Shown here piece by piece: positions 25,260-38,039 of a DNA stretch of 64,000 bases. Source of the DNA: Paramecium octaurelia (taxonomy: Eukaryota; Ciliophora; Oligohymenophorea; Peniculida; Parameciidae). The position numbers and the translations under genes were made by a program. The number at the start of each line of letters is the position of its first letter. Positions within the stretch are counted from its first letter, which is position 1. The stretch spans positions 900,497-964,496 of the forward strand of contig CAJJDP010000004.1 in assembly GCA_905182995.1 (NCBI GenBank), read 5' to 3'. Under the pieces are notes generated by a model. The model ran no database searches. It saw only the letters and a program-made list of their open reading frames with translations, and had not been told where the DNA came from.

Positions 25260-28200
25260 TCAAAAAATAATCTCGCTATCATCATGAATTTTAGCACTCT
25301 ATCCCTCAAAATATGCATACTTTCTTAACTCTTTTGAAACCCAATAAGGACAATCCGGAATCATTATCCCTAATATGTACTTTATTAATAATAATATATG
25401 CTCGATAGCTGCCAATACTAACACTTAAATCAGAGGATTGCTATCCCCTATCAATCGTTCGAACTCAGCCTTATTCACTATCCCTATGACAAGGCAATTC
25501 ATAAAGGTGGAACAATAATTCATTAGTTCGAAAATGGACAACCAAATCCCAATGGAGTCAGCAGCTTATGCTCTCTTTAGTATTTTAAAATCTTACTTCT
25601 CTTTTTAAAACTCTCTGATAATTTGAAATTGAAAATTGCAAGTTTATAAATTGATTCAACAGAAAGAACAATGGAGCAGCTGCAAATGCAGGTGAAAACA
25701 TAGTTGTGTATCCAAATTGAATAGCAATATTTGTGTATTCCTCATATAGTTCTTTTTATGGCTATTTGTTGTTACTGTCCTCCATCATCTTCATAAATTC
25801 AATCTGCTAAGCCTATTTCAATTTCTCCTTCACATACTACATATCACAAATCTTGAATTATTCCTTGAATACTTTGAAGGTTTCAAATTTATCTTTTAGT
25901 CCCCACTTCAAGTAGTTATACAGGAGATAGGGTAGACAATTACTTTATAAGTTAGAAATCAAACCTCTTGTTATAATAATACTTGCCACAGACAATGTTA
26001 ATTATGTCTAGTCTGTTTTAAATAACACAGCATAAACTACTGAAATGTAGGATATTAAAAATTCAAATAAAAACACTTTTAACACATAAGAATGCTCCAT
26101 TTCAGAATTATATCTGTGGTTCTCCCAATTTACCACAAATTTACATAGTCGTTTATATAAATCACACAAAACAGTCATGCTAACCCCATTCAATGAATTG
26201 ATTATTATAGGCATATAAACACTTTAAGGATCCTATTATCCCTGCCATTAATTGAATGCCAGAAAACTTACTAATATTATCGAGAACCCTAACATTATTA
26301 CAGAAATTTCAGCAATCGATCTTCTCTTAAAAGTTGTAAATGAATCATACACTTCAACCTTGTTTTTGCATGGTTCAACCGTATAAAGTCCTGTATACAT
26401 GACTCTCTAAGGTTCCTGCTACTTAAACTTGTGCATATCCCAAATGTATTTCAGTTCTGATTCTCGGTTCTTCCACTTCTCCATAAAGAGAGTAGCCCAT
26501 AGAGACATGAACAACGCAAATGAAGGTAAGATAGAGGCACTTTGATATTTCGATATATTACTGCATCTTATCAGCAATCAATTAATATAATTAGATTGCT
26601 GATCCTACCAAAGCCGGCAATATTAGCCAACCTACTATTTGAACATTAAACGCTATGTACCACGCAATAACAGGTCCATAATAGGATGCTATTGAGTTCA
26701 AAGGTCTCAGTGCGATCTAATGAGTCTATATCCTGATGGTATCTCGAATACAATTGTATTGAAGCTCCTTCCATAACACATTTACTTTTTATGACTTCGA
26801 ACTGTCTTCCAAAGGGAAGTGTGAAATCACCAATCCCTCTAAGACAAACTTATCTAAATCGAACTCTTCATTTAAAACATTAATGATCAGTTACTGAATT
26901 TACAATGGTTTGGGAAATTCGAAATGGCCATAATCTCTATATTTAAATTTTGTCAAATGCTTAAGTTAAATGAAATTTTACCTTCTTTGTGAAATGATAG
27001 CATTCAATCTAATAGATATCTGCTAACTTGTAGATAGTGTCTGCTGACAATTTGATTACATAATAATGATGCCTCACGCAATGCTCTTTTCCATTTTTCA
27101 AATAAGCATAATTGGGAGTATTTATTATGAGAAATTCAAATTCCATGTTTCGCTATTAGAAAGACTGTCTGATATTCTACAATTACAATAGTACAATATC
27201 TTAACATAGATCATGGCTCCCTGAAGTTTGAATCACATACATGTATCCCATAAAATTAAAGCTTTACTCCTTCCCTTTAAGATAGTGATTCTCATAGTAT
27301 TTTACCATCTTTTCATCGAATGTCAGTTCTATTGGCATCAAACATCGATGATTCAAGACATCCATTGAAATACCATGTTCTACCAATATCTTCATGCATT
27401 CGAAATTATTAATTTCAATTGCCAAATGTAACGCATTAGAGGGATTCTAATCGGTCATTATATTAAATGCCTCCACCTAAAATGGTTTTAATGAAATTTA
27501 CCTTATTAAAAATGTCTTTCTTAACATATGTCTTAGTAAATTAACCTTAAGTTATTGATCTGTGTAATTTTAAAAGGTCTTTTAATTCCTAATACTCATA
27601 GTCACTCTCCAAAATATGTTTCAGAATTTGGTATTTCCCTTTATTAGCTGCAATATGAAGACAATTGAATCCTTAATATTAAATTAAAAATGGATTGCAT
27701 TTCTACTTTAAAAAATATACAAAAAATTCGGTTGACTCTATTCTTGCTGACCAAAATTGTAATCTACATTCAAATAATTATTTCCTAGTTTAACTTTTTG
27801 CATAATGAAAAATAGTATAAGTTTCATTAAAAGTTGTGCTTTTTCTTTTAAACAACTTTTGTCCTGGTCTCTTAAGCGAGGGTCTCATCGATTTTACTCT
27901 TGAAAAATCCTTTATTGAAGGTCTAAATTCCTCCTATGATAATTGAATTTCTTGGGAGAGTTGTCTTCCAAATTACGAAGGAACTTGTGATTATTGATAT
28001 TGAGAAGCCAAATATTTTGATTGTTCTGATCTAGAAGGTATGATGTTAGACTTAAATAGTTTACCAAATTCATCTTCCTATTATAAGAAGAGTCTCTATT
28101 GATTTCTTTCACTTTCTAAATCAGTTTAATAAATATTTGGATTTTCATTTTTATCCGTAATGTTACAATGTGGATCTGAGAAGAGTGTGTTAGTTGGTTA

Positions 28201-29242
28201 AATGATTTTCAATGAGGGAATCTTTTCAGCATCTGGTTCATGAAAATCCTATTATGAATCTTCAAAAGGTAACTCATTCTGCACATTCTTATTAGGTAAT
28301 TTCTTCATTCTCTCCTAAATCAACTTAAACTATTAACTAATCCTAGAACTGATTGAATCTCTCTTCTAAATAGCTGTACCAGTTTATTAAACTTTAGACA
28401 TTAATGTCATAGCTGTTTATCCACATTGTAGATGTAAATTGATTTTTTCTTAATCAATACTATCTAATTCATTCGGCGGTTCCTTTAATTGGGGCTCATT
28501 GATCATAACTGGGTTTTCCAAATTATTCGATTTCTAGGATACAGATAGTTATGCAATGGTTCTTTGAGTATTGAGATTCCTAAGCAATTTGAACTGGTGC
28601 CCATCTTTTTTTAAGGCATATTCTTAGACAGTTTTAATAAAAATGCCTTTATATTTTTTCCTATAATAATTTTGAATCGCAATTACTGATAATCATCTGG
28701 TCGATTTTCTAGAAACAAGTAATCTATTGGATACATATCAAATTAATCCAATTAATATTGAAGATCTGCGTAATTAGACAAGAGGAAATCAATTAATTCT
28801 GAGTTTCCGTAGTAATATGCCCAATGCAAAGGGTTGGCTCGTTAATATTTGTGCTCTGTGGGCATTTTGGCTTTATGATCCAAAAGCAACTTAATTAATC
28901 TAAACTAAACTTAAGAATTATATTCCTTCATAAAACTTTGCATAGAAATAATATGACTTACCCTTTTATGCTAGCAAGTTCGACTGCTGTGTAGTGATGA
29001 AGATCCACTTGATTGAGGTCAATAATTTAGGAATGCGATTAAAGCCATTTCTCTAGCAAGCTTAATTAACCTAAATAAGCTGCCCAATGGACTACATTCC
29101 GTTTTTCCTTGTCAACCATTTTGAAAAAAGAATTCAAACCATCCTGATTTTATTGTAGACATTATTCGAAAAATATGCGCAGGGTTTCAGTATTACCATC
29201 CTTAACCCATTCCAAAATTTGAGTCTATGTAATTTTAAACAT
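25260..29242 (-). CDS. Ankyrin-repeat anoctamin (TMEM16-family channel or scramblase)
   Basis: The model is 1279 aa with introns at 28936-28961, 28661-28686, 27477-27501, 26960-26981, 26540-26561 and 25575-25596; a further 30-nt intron-like stretch (27738-27767) keeps frame either way. The N-terminal half has two ankyrin blocks (ANPLHWAYYYG... and NCLHIAANKG/NALHLAIEIN) around a disordered linker. The C-terminal half is anoctamin: SIASYYGPVIAWYIAF entering TM1, WATLFMEKWKNRESEL after TM3, a FERL stretch and about ten hydrophobic helices. The halves join in one frame with no stop or A+T-rich gap. Anoctamins are calcium-gated chloride channels or lipid scramblases; ankyrins would bind a partner. 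Splicing of the first intron is the weakest point. Confidence 0.86.
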
Positions 29243-29428
29243 AATGTTTAAATTAAAAAATTTCAAGAAAATTTATAAGGTTAAAACAATAAAGAAATGT
29301 AATTGTAACAAGGTCGCTGAAATAAAGAGATAAGAGATTACAGTAATTCATTAAAGAATATTAATCGATAGTATATAAATAAAATATCTTTAAATGATGT
29401 CATTATAATATTTTCGTAGTTGTAATTT

Positions 29429-30065
29429 TCAAAATTTGATGTGCAATTGTAAATCTTAGACAAATTATTGGAGTTCAGCAAAATTATAATGTTATTGGAT
29501 GACATCTAAATAATACACATCTATTTATTCGATTCTTTTCAATTTCACCACAAATAATTGGTCACCATCCAATTTTAATGTGATTGAATAATTCTCATAA
29601 GAAATTATTGCAAAATGCATTTTCAAATAGTTATGGATCATATCTATGAATAATTGGGGATGCTTCTTGGTTATCAAAGATAAATGATAGGGACCATTGT
29701 GTTACTCAATTCCTCGAATATTAGTTGGTTGTCGAGGAGAATTTATGAGACTGTTCAAACCGGAAGTCAATTTTTAAAGTATATTTTTAGTGGATTAAGA
29801 ATCATCAATTTTTAAGGTGTTTTGAAATTTAGATCTCACTAAATCGCTAACTTTTCTGGTATGGGAATAAAAATGTTTGATAGAAGGCTTATGGGGAGTT
29901 GCACTAGAAAGCAATTTTTAATTTCTATTTTCATGCATACTCTAAACAACTTTTTAGAACTTGGTTTATTTCATTAAAGTTGAGTATTATCCAGAAGGTT
30001 ATTTCTTATGTTTATTATAAAAAGCATATTGGTTCTATTATTTAATAAAGATATTTTATTTGTTA

Positions 30066-30106
<41 letters not shown>

Positions 30107-31291
30107 GTGGTTACTTTTAGAATTATTATTGTTTGTAGATTCATGCAAAGATTTAGAGGGTGTTAATCTCATTTTACTTTTGTCATAAACCTATTTATAA
30201 GTACAATTGGATATTTTAGATGTAGTGGATTTAGTGTTGGGAGACTTAGTAAGTGGTGATCTTGCGTAAGGGGATTTAATATTCCTGGGAGAACATTTAG
30301 GTAGATTTGGTATTTCTTCATTATAAGGACTATTTGGTAAAAATTAACAAGGAATTGTAATACATCTGGCCTTGAATACTGACATTGGCGGATTCTAATG
30401 ATATCGAAATATTAGACATCTCTTTTCCATAATTGCCACCACTTATGTCTTTTTATTTACTATATTGAATATCTTTTTTATGGATCAACCACTAAAATCC
30501 TCTTTAAGAGATCTTTGGCATCTATTGAGATGTGTTTTGGAAAAGTGAACTCAGCATTTGTAATCTTCTAATACAGAATCTGTGTGTTTAGATCATCAAA
30601 TGGCAAATACCCACATATCATAGCGAATAAAATAATCCCGCAACTCCATACGTCTGTCATTTGTCCATCATAAGGTTCTCCCTGTATCATCTCAGGAGCT
30701 GCATAACAAGGACTTCCACAACAAGTCTTTAGCAGATCCTTTTGAAGATTACTTAAACCAAAATCAGCGATGAGAATGTCTCTATCATTAGTTAACAATA
30801 GGTTCTCAGGTTTTAAATCTCTATGGATAATCTTTAGACTATGCATGTACTCTAGTCCTGAAATGATTTAATGAAGGAACTTGCATGCTTCATATTCTGT
30901 TACTCTACTCATTTAAAATGAATGATCTTACTATTTAACTCTGTCAATGTAATCGAACAGTTCTCCACCATTTGCATACTCCATGAATAAATAGATATGG
31001 TTTTCTGTTTCAATTACCTATGGATTACTCTATGCTAAATTTTAACCTCGTAAAGTTTCACAATCTAAGGATGATGAAGAACTTTTAATATTTGAATCTC
31101 TCTTTTCACTCGCTCTACATCTCCTTCTTAATTGATGCATTTCTTTTCAAGTACCTTTACTGCTGCTTCATGACCTATCACTTGATTGATTGCCTAACAA
31201 ACCTTGCTAAAAGTGCCCTGTCCAATGGTCTTCCCTATAATCAAATATACAGGGTTCCATTACCTATTAAGTAATTCCCGATTTCAGTCAT
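29429..31291 (-). CDS. CAMKL/AMPK-like serine/threonine kinase with poly-Asn tract
   Basis: The model is 585 aa with introns at 31235-31263, 31018-31046, 30908-30931 and 30395-30417. Kinase motifs are [45 protein letters not shown] and [10 protein letters not shown], the SNF1/AMPK/NUAK pattern. After the kinase domain comes a basic Ser/Pro/Lys-rich linker with a run of 15 Asn, then a folded C-terminal segment of about 100 residues. There a VVKLKRIE strand and a helical end resemble a KA1-type membrane or autoinhibitory domain; that last call is inference. The usual roles are energy or cell-cycle signalling. The start ATG precedes the first intron by only 28 nt. Confidence 0.88.
30064..30110. 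repeat. TTA/TTG trinucleotide microsatellite (poly-Asn)
   Basis: Twelve uninterrupted ATT units (30071-30106) plus neighbouring TTA/GTT units encode 15 consecutive Asn on the minus strand inside the AMPK-like kinase. The length is likely to vary between strains. Confidence 0.9.
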
Positions 31292-31930
31292 TTGAAAAAA
31301 TGATTGTTGAAAAATATTTGCTATATTTATATATTTGGAATTATGTATTAAGTATCATATATCTAATACGTATATTTCAAACATAATTAATTCTCATTCA
31401 AGACATCTTAGTGACTTGAATCTAGCATATCAACTGTGAGTACGAATAGTCTTTTGAATTATTCTTCAATTTCCATTTCCATCCCAGAGAAATCGATGTT
31501 GAAGTAAACTCTAATCAACTCAATACAGTGAACCACACCAAACATTCTATTTGAGATGCAATCAATCAGATCTAAATATTTAGATTAATTTAAATTGTCC
31601 AAAGTGGTAGAATCTTTGAACTTGTCGATTTAACTAAGCACACTTCAAATTATCTCTCATTATTATACCTTATAATATAGTGAGAAGAATAATAAATTTA
31701 GAACTAGTGTAGAGAAATAAGTAAAAAGAACCATGAAGAAAACTATTACTTATTCATCTTGTTAGTACATTGTTGGATTCCATCATGAATATTTAAAATT
31801 GTCCCTTGTATATTTTAGGCGTAAAAGAGTTATAATCTAAACTGTTTTTTACTATATTCTGTGTAACAAACTCAATCTAACTATTATAGAGATTAAACCA
31901 AAGTGCCTAAGACAATTAACTAGTATTCAT
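31288..31930 (-). CDS. Small hypothetical protein, 3' end uncertain
   Basis: The best model is 196 aa with two 26-nt introns (31743-31768 and 31643-31668). It gives a hydrophobic stretch near residue 60 and a middle part that reads like a real helical protein (LDLIDCISNRMFGVVHCIELIRVYF). The first TGA in frame overlaps the ATG of the downstream kinase, which would be unusual. An unseen intron or an earlier stop near 31370 is therefore possible. I cannot name the family. Confidence 0.42.
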
Positions 31931-32226
31931 GAAGAAAACTTAAAAGTAAATATTCAACAGCAAACAGTATATAAACTTAATGTATCATTTAAAGTAAAAA
32001 CACTAATATTGTATTAAATGCCTAATAACTATTTATATTGCGTTTATAAATAATCAAAAATTGTCAGAATTAATTTTGAATCATTTATGTTGCCAGTTTC
32101 TTATTAATTTGTTCTTGGCATTTAAATTATTAATTTTTTATTTATGATAACAATTAGATTTACAACAGATTTTGACCAATATATATCAATTTTGGGTTGA
32201 ATTAAATGCATTAATTAAATTAAAAA

Positions 32227-32844
32227 ATGATAGTTTTAGTAAGGCATGGCGAAAGAGCTGACTCTTGTCCTAAAGAATGGAAAAAGGTAATAAACACCGA
32301 TGATCCTCATCTTACACCAAATGGGTGTGAATAAGCCAAAAAAGCAGGAAAACTGATTCTCGAAGAGATAAAAGACTACAAAGAGATTAACATTCAATCT
32401 TCTCCTTTCTTAAGATGCATAATGACTGCTAAAAATATAGCAGGGTAAATAGAAAAAGAAGAGCTTTCAATAAATACCGAAATTTGTGAAACTTTATATC
32501 AATGTTTCTTCGAAAGCAATCCACTACCTCGATTGATGATTAATAAGAATCCAACTCATCCCTACTTTTCTGGAATAAGATTAATAGATTAATAATTGAA
32601 ATAGAATAGTATATACCCAGAAGAATTAGAAGATGTAAATAATCGAATTTTGAACTACGTTTAAAATTTATTGGAAAATATCGAAGATGACTAATGCATT
32701 ATTTTAGTGACTCATTAGAGACCATTAAAATCAATTTTGGAATTTTTTAATTAGAGTACAGACGATGTTGATTACTGTAAAGTACTTTCAATTAAAAAGG
32801 AAGAATCTACTGAATTACAGGATTGCAAACTCACTGTCTATTGA
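32227..32844 (+). CDS. Histidine phosphatase (phosphoglycerate-mutase-like, UBASH3/Sts type)
   Basis: The model is 205 aa with no intron. VRHGER at residues 5-10 supplies the catalytic phospho-histidine. LTPNGCEQAKKAG and SSPFLRCIMTA follow at the normal spacing, and the second catalytic His is in VTHQRP near residue 163. The RHGERAD start and SPFLRC pattern resemble the Sts/UBASH3 and TFIIIC-tau55 branch rather than glycolytic mutase, so a small-molecule or phosphoprotein phosphatase role is more likely. The length is normal for a single domain. It is transcribed divergently from 31930, with about 300 A+T-rich bases between. Confidence 0.85.
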
Positions 32845-32911
32845 TAATTAAATCTTTTTGTATATATAACTAATTAAGTATAAACTAAATTATTTCTTTA
32901 ATATGATCGGT

Positions 32912-34831
32912 TCAATCATCTTTATGAACTCCATTTTTTTACTTACTTAATTTAAGTTCAGATAGTTCACCTTAAGAAGGAGTATTTTTTTTTCCATTGC
33001 TTTCCTAATGCTAATCTTATTCATCATCAGAATCGGATTGATCTACATCAATTTGAGTTAATTCGTTTCTTTTTTGTTTGTGTAGTTCCAGCTCTTCTCT
33101 TTATTACTTAACACTGTCGTCATACATCTTAAAGTCTTGTTCTTTTTCATATTTGGTCTTATTCTTTTCTAATTTCTTTGCCACTAATATATCAGCTTTT
33201 CGTTCATTGTATTAATAGATAAGGAAGGGCTTAATATATTTCTCATCGAAACCCTTAAAGAACTTTTCACTTTTATGTTTGAGTTTTTTATAATCAACCT
33301 AATCCTCCTAAATAAATGTTTATCTTATAGCTTATGATTGAGCTGATTAAGTTCTTGAATAATAAACTGAAGAGTCTTTTTCCATTTGTCTATACGCCCA
33401 TTCGCATACGTATTTCAAAGTGCCACCATTGATTAGTGTGGTTAGCACAACCATGTATAAGGAGGCAGTTTAGATAATTTTGTAATAGTCTTCCCCTCCT
33501 ACTTCTTATTCGCAAATCAATGCATAGGCAACCACTCCTTTAATTAATCCTGAATAGAAGAGGATAAAGAACTCATACTTATTGATTCTCCAAGGTCCTT
33601 TTGTTTTCATTCTCAAACTAATTAAGAAATACTTATAAATCTTACATGATTGCAAAACCATGAGCCATCAACATGGATGCCAATTTAGCTATAGGAGAAA
33701 ACACAAAGTACTGAGCAAGTAGAAATGTATAAACCTAAAATTTTAAATTATAATCATCTGAATTTTTAACAATGGCATTTTCTGTCACCATATATCCGAT
33801 ATAAAAATAAATAATAGTCTCGCTAATATAAGCTAGTGCTTTGATTGTTATTTTAGAAGAAGTAGCAGAAATCTTTGGGAGATTATAAGTTTAGTAATGT
33901 GATAACATTATTCCACATAGTAAAACAGCCAATACTCCACAAAATCCTAGTGCTTCACAAACACAGAATGAGAAGTAAGCAATATAAATAGTAAAGGCAG
34001 TAACGACAGAGGATTACTCAGATAAAAATCTGGATTCCTTTGTTATCCAAGTTGCTATACTACCTACAAGAACCCCTACAACTAAACCTACTACTAAGTT
34101 AGCTAGAATCCATCCAATGAAAATTAATGGACTATACCATTCCCAGTCGTTGTTCTTCGCTCCTTTTTCGTTATGAAATCTTTCGACTGTCTTACTTATT
34201 GCAAAAACTACAACATCATTTAAGATTTGTTCACCGAAAATAATACTGTGTAGCTTAGGTGCATGCTCAAATTCTAATACACTTAAGGAAACAGCACTAT
34301 CCTTTGATGTGATACAAGATGAATAAAAAACCTAAGCATATGCTGAATTACTAGCAGTATCATTTATGCTAGTACTATTAGGAGGCACCCAAAATATAGC
34401 TAGGGTAGATTAAACAAAATGTTACATGTATTTGTTAAGGTGGATGTTAATGTTGCCAAAATCATAAAATTAAAAATAGTTCCGAAAATACCATACAACA
34501 TGACATAAAAGAAGTTCTTCATGAAGTGTTACTTATTTAAATTGTACCCCTCCTTAAAAACTATTATTGGCAGCAAAACGAAGAAAAATATTTCTGATGA
34601 ATTTTCAAAACTTGCCTGCTAGAAAACTTAAAATTCAGTAATGACTCCTATAAGCAATCCTATTATAATGGCGACTGATGCCTCTCTAAGCAAATTGATA
34701 TGTTTATGTTCACAAAAGGTTTATAGCAATGCAATTATACCTAAAATTGTCGTCATTCCGATGAATATTACCCCGTGTTTTAGAGAGGCTGGATCCAAAT
34801 TGCTTGTTTAAATGAAGGGAAAATAGTCCAT
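32912..34831 (-). CDS. Na+/H+ exchanger (NHE/SLC9 family)
   Basis: The model is 621 aa with introns at 34400-34425 and 33618-33645. About 11-12 hydrophobic helices fill the first 480 residues. Recognisable NHE features are FFFVLLPIIVFKEGYN (the TM3 LLPPIIF segment), NSTSIN...SKDSAVSL, IIFGEQILNDVV and FYSGLIKGVVAYAL. The C-terminal tail of about 140 residues is charged and Lys/Glu-rich, as expected for a cytoplasmic regulatory tail. The protein would exchange Na+ or K+ for H+ at the plasma membrane or an acidic organelle. It converges with the histidine phosphatase, the two stops lying 67 nt apart. Confidence 0.92.
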
Positions 34832-35006
34832 TGTTATTATACTTAGAATATAGAATTAATATTAAATACCTTTATTTATATTATGTAATCAATTCATAAT
34901 ACTAATTCATATATGGAGTGATTAATAATTAAAATTTGAACTTAATTTTAAGTGATGCCACAAATTTAATTTCCTGAAGTCTATCTAGTAAATAAAATAA
35001 CTAAAA

Positions 35007-36615
35007 ATGAACAGACAAGAAATTATGAACATGAAACCAGAAAAGAAGATATCCAACTATGGTTTCAGTCTAAAGGCAATTTTGGGTAGAGGTTCTTATG
35101 GAACAGTCTACTTCGGAAGAGACATGAACACCTGTATGATATACTCTAATATTAGAGCTTCCAGTAGCCCTTAAAGTTATTGATCATTCTAAAACCCAAA
35201 ACTACACTTAGTTATATTCAACTCTCCAAAAAGAAATAGAAATAATGAAGAAGTTTAAGCATCCCAACATTGTTGAATTATATGAGGTATACTCTACCAC
35301 AAATAATACTTATCTGGTCTAAGAATATTGCAATGGCCCTGATTTAAAATAGTATTTGTCAGAAAATAAGATTTTGGAAGAAAATCAAGCTATCAAAATG
35401 ATAAAATAAATAGCTAATGGACTTAAAGAAATAGTGAGCAATAATTTTATTCATCGAGATCTTAAACCAGCTAATATCATGCTACATGATGGTTAATGCA
35501 AAATAGGAGATTTTGGGTTCTCGAGACCCTTGCCCTCAGAATGCGTAATGGAATCCCTTGTAGGTACTCCTCTCTACATGGCACCTTAAATCCTAACCAA
35601 ATAACAATACACCTCAAAATGTGATGTGTGGTCATTGGGACTCATTTTCTATGAAATGCTATTTGGCACTCTACCATGGATGGCAACCAATTATATGGAG
35701 TTAATCTACAGAATTAATAACTGCAAATTGACCTTCCCAAAAAATACCAAAATCTCCAAAGAATCCCTCAGCTTTATTCAAGGATGTTTACATAAAGATG
35801 AAATCTAAAGGTTCAGTTGGAGTGAAGTCTTTCTTCACCCTTTAATCAAACCTTAAATGAAAATTCCCATTGATCCAGTATTTAATGAAATCTTTAGTCC
35901 CAAATTTTCAACCCATCGATAAAATCATTCCACTGACAAGTCTGCTCTTCCAACTCTTAGAGAAAGAAGCTGCTCTGGAAAGAATCCACAAAATAAACAA
36001 GTTGAATACAAGAGTGAAATAAAAATAGAGTAAAAACAAGAACCGCCTCCTGCCAGTTCAAGTCAATAATCCACGGAAGGAGAAGAAAATACCAAAGTGG
36101 GGAAGTACTATCTTCCTAAATAGTAAGATAAACTAAGAAGGACAAGATCATAATTTGAGAATATCAAACCTAATTAAACCGAAATAAATCCAAAAAGATA
36201 AATCTAATAACCATTACCATCAAATGGTAATCTAATCAAATAGGCATTTCCGAGTAAAAAACGAAACCTTTTCGATTTATTTAAAAAAAATACTGTTTGC
36301 AAATCGAAATCAAATTCTGAAGTAATTATATAATTGCTCGATCTAATTGCATCATTAGAAAAGGATGTCCGAAATTAAGACATGGATTTGGAAGCGTTCC
36401 TTAGTAAGGAAAGAATTGCAATTACAAATGGACACTAAAATTAAGCAATAAGGATTAAAATCGCTTAATAGTATCTTAGTAAGCTCGAAGGTCGTAAGAA
36501 AAAGAAATTAGAAACCTTTATTACTTTATTACAGAAGGATCTAGAAACTGAAGAAAGCACTTTTAATTAACCAAGATAAAATAAAGTAATATCACCATTA
36601 TAGTTATAATCTTGA
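35007..36615 (+). CDS. ULK/ATG1-like serine/threonine protein kinase (paralogue)
   Basis: The model is 528 aa with one 22-nt intron (35134-35155). The kinase domain shows GRGSYGTV, VALKVID, HRDLKPANIM, DFGFS and GTPLYMAPQ, with Gln in place of the APE Glu as in the gene at 9780. The two proteins share the intron position just after the glycine loop and the overall plan of kinase domain, disordered linker and helical C terminus (residues 430-520). They are paralogues, as expected in a genome with past whole-genome duplications. Substrates are unknown. Confidence 0.88.
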
Positions 36616-37348
36616 GTCGATTTTGATTTTAATTAACTGCATATTATAATATTATTTACTTCATTAATACAGAAGTTATTCAATTTTAGAGTAAATTAAA
36701 GATCTCTACCATTTTGAAGTACTATTAATACTTATAAGTAAGAATATTAATAGTTCTTATTTTCATAATTAATAATCTATTTCTGTAACACTTAAATAGA
36801 AACACTAAGAAAAAAAGATAAGATTAAGAAAAAAAAAGAGTTTAAAGCATGTCCTGATACATTAATATACTTGATTTACAAAATTAGTTTGAAACACACA
36901 ATCACAATAATTTAAAATGTATTTAAAATAAAAATAATGAGCGTGTGAAAAATTATTAATTTATAAATAGAAATTGAATTTGAAACATAAGGATAGCAAA
37001 GATATGAGTAGGTAAAATCGACAATAGCTTTGATTGCAGAAATAATTTCTGGAATTCTCATCCATTAGTCAACTTAGATTAGGGCCAAAAGTTTTTTATT
37101 AGTAGAATATTTACTTTTGAAAAGATTAAACTGCATTATGTAAAATTCTAAATTTGGAATGTGTGGGTGAGTTGATAACCATGAAATTTGAATGGAAATC
37201 TTTAAATTTGTATAGAAAATTAAAAGATTATTATATAAATTAATATAAATAATTGGAATAAAGTTAGAGAGTGATTAGACACTATTAGTATGAACAAATA
37301 TTAAATTCCTTTTTATTATTAATATAATATAATATATTTAAATTTGAA
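36616..37348. other. A+T-rich spacer with weak minus-strand coding signal
   Basis: About 730 nt without a secure gene. On the minus strand a TGA-stopped frame from about 37060 down to 36760, and another from 37173, have codons that are not obviously random. I find no motif and no consistent intron set. The plus strand shows nothing. Confidence 0.4.
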
Positions 37349-37995
37349 ATGGCGCTTGTCGAAGTAACAAACATAATCTTTGAAAATGAATTGGCTTTGT
37401 TCCAAACTCCCATCTCTATGCAAATAACCTTTGAAGTTCTTAATGATTTAACTGATGAAATAGAATGGAAGTAAGAAATTAAAATTAAATCAGTTTAATT
37501 TATATTGGATCTCCGTTGAGTGAGAAATTTGACTAAGTCTTAGATAATTTTAGCATGGGCCCCTTGTAAAGAGGAGTAATGCAGTTCACAATAACCAGTC
37601 AACCTCCAAATTACTAACTAATTCCATCAAAGGAGGATTTATTTAGTGTATCCGCCTTAATATTGACCGCCAAATATAGGTAGAAGGAGTTTTTCAGAGT
37701 TGGTTATTATGTCTATAACAACTACACTGAGGCAGAATTGATTGAAAATGAGCCACAAGTGGTATTGATTGATAGAGTTTATCGACAAATAATGGGGAGT
37801 AATCCTCGAATAACAAAGTTTCCAATAGATTGGGAAGGATAATTAACCTAGCTCTATGTCCCACCGACCAATTAGTAATTTATGTTTGGGTCCTTGACTC
37901 AGCAACAATAGAGTGGGAGTGGAATGCAAACAGAGCAAAATGAGCAAGTTTAATAAGGAGGATAGAGCAGCACATTCACACAAAATTTATTTTGA
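37349..37995 (+). CDS. ASF1: Histone chaperone ASF1
   Basis: The model is 207 aa with one 23-nt intron (37471-37493) placed after EIEW. The whole conserved core aligns by eye with ASF1: ITFEVLNDLTDEIEWK, IYIGSPLSEKFDQVLD, PSKEDLFSV, FFRVGYYVYNNYTEAEL and SNPRITKFPIDW. After the core of about 155 residues the tail is Gln/Gly/Ser-rich and less acidic than in yeast. ASF1 binds H3-H4 and hands it to other chaperones during replication and transcription, in the nucleus. In ciliates it may also serve macronuclear development. Confidence 0.95.
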
Positions 37996-38039
37996 ATGTT
38001 TAATTATTTGTTATAATCATAAAAATATTGAGATTATTA

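Noticed and set aside
28640..28690. IQ calmodulin-binding motif (AIQNYYRKKYKG) in the ankyrin-anoctamin gene
   Set aside because: The apparent motif crosses a 26-nt intron (28661-28686); once spliced, only the KKYKG part remains in the protein.
31092..31386. Plus-strand ORFs opposite the AMPK-like kinase N terminus
   Set aside because: They are antisense to the glycine-loop region of the kinase and show no conserved sequence.
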